Assembly: GCF_000205165.1 (NCBI RefSeq)
Contig: NZ_GL883827.1
Coordinates: forward strand, 1 to 62,066
Length of the DNA stretch: 62,066 nt
From: Paraprevotella xylaniphila YIT 11841
GTDB taxonomy: Bacteria > Bacteroidota > Bacteroidia > Bacteroidales > Bacteroidaceae
Direction of reading: 5' to 3'
In this document: one piece after another, positions 56,915-62,066 of the stretch
How the letters are laid out: each line of letters opens with the position of its first letter
Numbering within the stretch: position 1 is the stretch's first letter
Position numbers and translations under genes: made by a program
Notes under the pieces: generated by a model
The model's input: the letters and a program-made list of their open reading frames with translations, nothing else
Database searches by the model: none
Told to the model about the DNA's origin: nothing

Positions 56915-56945
56915 TTTGTAAGCGCACTCTTTTATTGTATATTTG
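56915..56945 (+). promoter_or_regulatory. Consensus promoter of the large secreted protein
   Basis: TTTG (56915-56918), a 19-base spacer and TATATTTG (56938-56945), 36 bases before the ATG at 56982. It rules out the TTG at 56943 as a start codon. Confidence 0.8.
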
Positions 56946-56981
56946 ACACCAAATAATATTAATCCTAACAATAATGAAACC

Positions 56982-59900
56982 ATGAAAAGACCTATACTGG
57001 TATTTTACAGCATGTTACTTGGTTGTACGGCTACATACGGACAACAGGATGTCACATCCATTTATCTGGCTAATCCCTCTTTCAAAGAGGACGCAAAGGC
57101 TTGTACACAGGATTCCCCCGACGCACTTTATGAAGGCACCGAAGGGTTGCGAGGATGGAACTTGTCGCCCAAAGGATGGCAAATTACCAGTCCCGGAAAA
57201 GCCCTCCTTATTAACAAGGAATGTGCCACAGACAATGGATTCGGCAAGACGGAAGCAGCCAACGGGGATTTTGCCTACTACCAACGTTTCGGTTGGGGCA
57301 GTGCAAATTCGGAAATGAGGCAAACCACATCCACCCCTTTGCCGGCCGGGGAATACGAACTGAAATTTTTCAGCAAAGCTTTTGCCGCCAACAATGCCGC
57401 GACCAGTGCGACTGTCACGGTCAGCGACAGAGAACTGAAATCGTTGGACAAACTGATAATTACCTGCGTGAACGGAAACGCAGGTATTATGGCAACTTCT
57501 TCATGGACGGAAAATTCCCTGAAATTCAAGTTGGAGGAGGAATCCACCATTACCCTATCGGCACAAATGAGTTGGGGCAACGGGGGAAGCTGCATTGCAT
57601 ACGACCATTTTACGCTGACACAACTGCCGGAGGGCAGCCTCGATCCCGACGCACCGAGCATTGAAGGCGGCACGGAAGACCAAGTGGACTCCCCCACCGA
57701 AGGAGTCATATCCCATGAGTTCGTAGAAGAATCAGCCATGCAACAGGATCTGTTGCAAATGTTGGCCAACTCCCTGACATACGCCCATAATATATGGTAC
57801 GACTGCGCGGCTCCCAACAGTAAGGACGAAGCCTGCGGATATTTTAAAGCCAACAGTGCCGGACAAAGCAACGAGGACGGCGTGCGCACAAATGCCGACT
57901 TTTCCATGATTTGCGCTTTCCTTTATAAATATGGCAAAGGTAAAGTAAACCTTCCGGAAGGCATCACTTGGGACATGGTAAAAGACATGGCCGTGAAGTC
58001 GCTCGTCTTCGGTTATTCCACCCATAAAGCCAATAAATTCAAAATAACCTCGGACAACAAGTATTGGGGTTCCGTCAGCAATGCCGACCACGTATGGGAA
58101 AGTTCGCTTTGGGCCACGTCATTGGCATACGCCTCTTACTTCCTGAACGAAGAATTGGACGAGAACCAAAAGACTTACATTTACAACATGATCAAGGCGG
58201 AATGCAATTACGAACTGGAGCGCAGCATTCCCACGGGTTACAACGGTGACACGAAAGCCGAAGAAAACGGTTGGGAAACCAACATCTTGTCCTGTGCTTT
58301 GGGACTCTACCCCGACGATGCACTGGCCCCCAAATGGTTCGACCGCCTGCGTGCGTTTGCCATCAATTGCTATTCGCACGTCGATGACGCCCAAAACACT
58401 ACGGTCATCGACCCCGAATATGACGAGACCACCGTACAGGACCTGTACATCGGCAAAAACCTGTATGACGACTATACATTGCAAAACCACAATTACTTCC
58501 ATACTTCTTACCAGAATGTCGTGATGCAGGAACTGGGCGAATCCCATCTGGCCCTCCATCTGTTCCAGGGCGAGAATCCGAAATGGAAGACCAATGCCTT
58601 GATGCACAACAACCAGAAAGTCATGGACGAGGTGCTCTGCCGTCTGGCGTTGGCCGACGGAGAACTGGCTATGCCGAACGGCAATGACTGGAGCATGTTC
58701 CTCTACGACCAAATCACCAGCTACACCACGGCTGCCTGCTTCCTGCGCGACCCGAATGCCCTGATGCTGGAAAATCTGGCTTACAAACATATCAAGGCCC
58801 GCCAAAGCACGACACAGGATGGAAGTTGGTTGCTCAACAGCGACATCGGCCCACGACGTATGGGTGTGGAAGGACACCGCGTCATGATGACCTACCTGAT
58901 GCATGAACTGGCTTCCACGGCAGACATGCAGGCCACATCTTGGAAAGATTTCAGCCAATCGCAGGAACAAGCCTACATCTTCACTCCACAAAATATCGTA
59001 CGGGCCAACACGCCCGACCGTTTCAGCGTGTTCTCGTGGAGTAACGGGCTCAAGAGCTATACCGGATATATCGCGTCCAACAAGCCTGACAAAAACAAAA
59101 TCATCGTGCCCTACAAGAAGAACAACACGGGAAACATCTTGGGTTGGTACACCGTAAACGGCAAGGCCACAGATGCCTCACCCGTCATCAGCGGCATCTA
59201 CGACCTGAACGGGAACAGTTACACCATGAACGGCAAGTTGATGACCAACGGGAACAGTCTGGAAAACAACTTCACCCTCTTCTCCACCCCGGGCAACGCT
59301 TTCATCTACATGGATTACGTGGTGGGCAAAACCAACGGAACCATAACTGAAGAGAAAGGCGGCCTGATGGCTATCAGCACCGACCCGTTCACCAAAGAAA
59401 AACGTACGCTCTACCATAGCAAAGGACGATTGCAAACCGATGGCAGCCAGTTGAAATCATTCGAGGGAAACTGGGTCAACATCGACAATGAAGTAGGAAT
59501 CGTGAGCACGGCTACCGACAAATCCATCGCCTTCGGAGACCGTGAACTGAACAGTTCCATCTTCCTGTCCAAGATTTACCCGGTTTACTCGACCGACGGA
59601 CGTAGCTTCAGCAACGGAAGCATCGTAGACCGCCGACACATTATATATTATAGCAATGTGGACTCGGCCGACACGGAACAGTTGGCTGCCGACGTACTGC
59701 CCCTGACAGCACAAGTGGCCGAAGGTTGGAACGGCATCATCGTCAGCGACCCTGACAGTGCGCGCTATCTGCTGCTCGGCAACTATCTCGGAGAAACGGC
59801 CTGCACCCTGAAAGACATCCTTTTGCCTGACGGAGCACCGGTCTTCACGGAGATGACCGCCGTCAACGGACGAGGCTCCACTGCCACATTCCGTTGCGAC

Positions 59901-61031
59901 GTGAACCACAGCGTGGCCAATACGCTCCGCGTGTTCATCCAAGGCGACGGACTTTCCGCCCGACAGATGGAAAACGACTCTTGCGGTGCCTACCTCTATA
60001 ATCATAGCGGACAAAAGCAACAAGCCCAAGTCACGATTTGGGCTGACGGAAATAAACTGACCGCAACAGTCACTGTGGAACAAGAATCTTGTGTATCCGT
60101 CAAAGCTGTCGGGAACGAAATCCTTACCGAAACCGTGGACCTCAAAGAAGAACAGGAAGAATTTTTCGATGTCACTGCACAATTTCTCTCCAATCCCGGT
60201 TTTGAAGAAGACCAGACCTACGGAACAGAAAGCAAAGTGACATTGAACGGAGTGGTCTACGATCCTTGCTACGTCAATACGGTCAAAGCATCCGACAGCA
60301 AATGGCCGCAAGTCCTGCCCATCCAAGGTTGGACACCCGGCAACAGACTGAAAGGCGGCTCCAACTTCGCCGTACTGTATTCCATGCCTTACAGCACCAC
60401 CATGTATTGCGTATCTCCGTCCAACGTGGGCAACTCGGCCAGTATCATGGCAGCTCCCGCCACGGATGATGCCTGCGGCAAACGCTGCCTGAGCATCCTG
60501 AACTCCTGGGACAGCGGCAATAACAGCATCTCACAAACCTTCACCTTGCCCAAAGGCGAATACAAATTGAGTTTTCTGGCACAATACGTATGCGCCAACG
60601 AAATGCGGCACATCAACGATTACACCATCGCCACGACCGGCGACAACCTCAATTATTCCCGTTGCTGAATCCGTTTCGGCGACACGGAAATATACAAATA
60701 TCCCCGGTTAGCCAACCATTGGGAAACTGTGGAATGCCCTTTTTCGCTTGAAACGGAAACTCAAGTGACCGTCAGCATGGGACTCGAAACCACAGCCGGA
60801 GTCGGAGCAGCCTACAATACCCGCTTATACATCGATCAGGTAAAACTTTACAGTAAGGACGAAATCATAGATGACATCTCAGGAATCCTCGGTGGAGCGG
60901 ACACAGAAAATGTCGATGTGTACAATCTGCAAGGCATGAAATTGCGCAGCAACGTCCCTGCCGGGCAAGCCACAAGCGGATTGTCTAAAGGCATTTACAT
61001 CGTAGGAAATAAAAAGACAATCCAACATTGA
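56982..61031 (+). pseudogene. Very large secreted alpha-toroid-like protein with one in-frame TGA
   Basis: Starts MKRPILVFYSMLLGCTATYG (signal peptide). 1349 codons in total, interrupted by TGA at 60666-60668; the frame is open on both sides, and 121 sense codons follow it. An N-terminal beta-sandwich (about 25-215, GEYELKFFSKAFAANN) precedes a helix-rich middle (about 240-660) that looks like an alpha/alpha toroid of the kind found in polysaccharide lyases (HVWESSLWATSLAYASYF, LQNHNYFHTSYQNVV, GPRRMGVEGHRVMM). A beta-rich lyase-like C-terminal region follows, then a second CBM-like sandwich similar to the first, and a sorting-type tail (VYNLQGMKL, GIYIVGNKK). The family could not be named; glycan cleavage is inferred. 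A consensus promoter and a terminator frame it. It may be translated to 1228 residues without the tail. Confidence 0.65.
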
Positions 61032-61052
61032 CCTCAATATTCAACTGTTCGC

Positions 61053-61090
61053 AAGAGAGACTCGTTCCCGATGGAATAAGTCTCTTTTCG
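61053..61090 (+). terminator. Terminator after the large secreted protein gene
   Basis: AGAGACT (61056-61062) pairs with AGTCTCT (61079-61085), followed by TTTCGCTTT. Confidence 0.6.
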
Positions 61091-61142
61091 CTTTGTTACC
61101 GTATTCTCACCGAAAAGAAACCGGGTTGTCATATCCTACGCC

Positions 61143-61150
61143 TAACTTTG
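61143..61150 (+). promoter_or_regulatory. -7 element of the diphosphatase-like pseudogene
   Basis: TAACTTTG fits TAnnTTTG, 25 bases before the ATG at 61175; -33 box not seen. Confidence 0.45.
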
Positions 61151-61174
61151 TAGCGTCCTAAAAAACAGAAGCAC

Positions 61175-61972
61175 ATGGAACGAAGAAGGCATTACCGCAC
61201 GCTCGTGCTCTCCGACATTCATTTGGGTACCTCGCATTCCAAAACAGAAGAAGTCAGCCATTTCCTGAGCCACGTCGATTGCGACCGCCTGATTCTCAAC
61301 GGCGACATCATAGACGGATGGCATCTGAGAAAATTTCCTGGACAATCTGGCTCCTCTCACGTTCGCCAACCTCTGCATCGTGAAAGACTATGAACTGGAA
61401 AGCGGCGGCAAACGTTACTTCGTCACTCACGGTGATATATTCGACCGGGGCACGACGCAAATGAAATGGCTCGCCCTTTTGGGTGACCTCGGCTATACTA
61501 TCCTGTTGGCTTTCAACAGTCTCTACAACCGTTACCGCATACGACGCGGCAAACCTTATTATTCACTTTCGCAGCATGTAAAACAAAAAGTGAAGTCCGC
61601 CGTCAACTATATTTCGGACTTCGAACGCACCTTGACCGAATTTGTCCGTGTCCGCAAATACGACGGAATCATTTGCGGACACATCCATCATCCGGATAAT
61701 ACCGAATACGAAGGCATACATTACCTCAATTCCAACGACTGGGTGGAGACTCTTTCTGCACAGGCCGAAGATGAAAACGGACATTGGAACATCATTTTCT
61801 ATACTGACATCGCCGACAGCCTCCCGCAATTTTCTGGACTCATAATGTCAACTTACTTATCGAACATCTCACCCGGGAACCGGAGCCCGCACCCCAGTCT
61901 TTATATACAGAGAAAATACTACAACTTTTCAGGCGTTACAAACCGGTTTTATATAAATACCTAAACACCTAA
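61175..61972 (+). pseudogene. Broken UDP-2,3-diacylglucosamine diphosphatase-like metallophosphoesterase
   Basis: Three frame pieces. Piece 1 (61175 to about 61340) reads LVLSDIHLGTSHS and LILNGDIIDGWHLRKFPG, the first metal motifs. Piece 2 (from about 61341) joins at DNLAPLTFANLCIVKDY and continues with FVTHGDIFDRG, GKPYYSLSQHVKQKVK and IICGHIHHPD. The stretch between, holding the GNHD motif and roughly 40 residues in intact homologues, is missing, and the frame shifts by one. Near 61830 an extra T shifts it again; piece 3 reads NVNLLIEHLTREPEP and ends VLYKYLNT before TAA at 61970. Intact members act in lipid A synthesis or as LpxH-like hydrolases. Either a dead gene or faulty sequence at the contig end. 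Confidence 0.82.
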
Positions 61973-62066
61973 CCCTGTCTTTCATATCAAACAAAAACAA
62001 ACAGGTATCAAAGAAATACAAAATACTCTCTATCAGGGAGAAAAAAATATATCTCTTAGTAAGAGA

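Noticed and set aside
60666-60668. Selenocysteine reading of the in-frame TGA
   Set aside because: The context is a beta-rich secreted domain with no redox motif, no SECIS-like hairpin was evident just downstream, and nearby genes show similar lesions.

Overview
The window looks like chromosomal DNA of a gut-type Bacteroidales, most probably Bacteroides or a close relative. The signs are: σABfr-type promoters (TTTG, 19-20 bp, TAnnTTTG) upstream of several genes; rpsF-rpsR-rplI, nusB-yajC-ybbR-coaE and rplY-pth-hslR clusters of the Bacteroidales kind; an RprX/RprY two-component pair; an EF-G paralogue with a changed switch II; and many family types largely confined to the phylum (NVEALA, DUF6057, DUF4827, DUF5606, BspA leucine-rich repeats, long NusB). 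No tRNA, rRNA, CRISPR array, insertion sequence, phage gene or SusC/SusD pair was seen. All calls come from reading translations and motifs; no search was run.

Positions 1-20969 are accessory and catabolic. A GH2 beta-galactosidase is followed by an operon of a DUF6057 membrane protein, a PD40 lipoprotein with a CxxCH motif and a secreted S9 peptidase. Next come a DUF2442 gene with a broken DUF4160 partner, an NVEALA peptide with its 6-bladed propeller lipoprotein, a GH3 enzyme, a GH105-DUF4861 fusion, a YhcC-type radical SAM protein and a DPP IV-type peptidase.

Positions 21155-27632 (minus strand) hold a four-gene surface-protein operon: a cohesin-like secreted protein, a 1440-residue BspA-type leucine-rich-repeat protein, a two-repeat dockerin protein, and an overlooked 52-residue peptide. 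The genes overlap or lie 1-19 bases apart, behind a structured leader. This is my best candidate for an undescribed system.

Positions 28088-56777 are mostly core genome: an RsmI-like methylase, a GldB-like lipoprotein, a glycosyltransferase, MtaB, ribosomal proteins S6/S18/L9, a MarR regulator, RprXY, the EF-G paralogue, HemW, NrnA, ComEC, Rpe, an ECF sigma factor, DUF5606, CoaE, a YbbR protein, YajC, NusB, a PUR-alpha-like DUF3276 protein, L25, Pth, an S4-domain protein, a Kef-type antiporter and PepT. Two small ORFs hidden in gaps (45845-45976 and 51356-51538) look worth keeping.

Positions 56778-62066 hold a very large secreted protein interrupted by one in-frame TGA, then a UDP-2,3-diacylglucosamine diphosphatase-like gene carrying an internal deletion and a frameshift. 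Three lesions in the last 1.4 kb mean either gene decay or poor sequence at a contig end.
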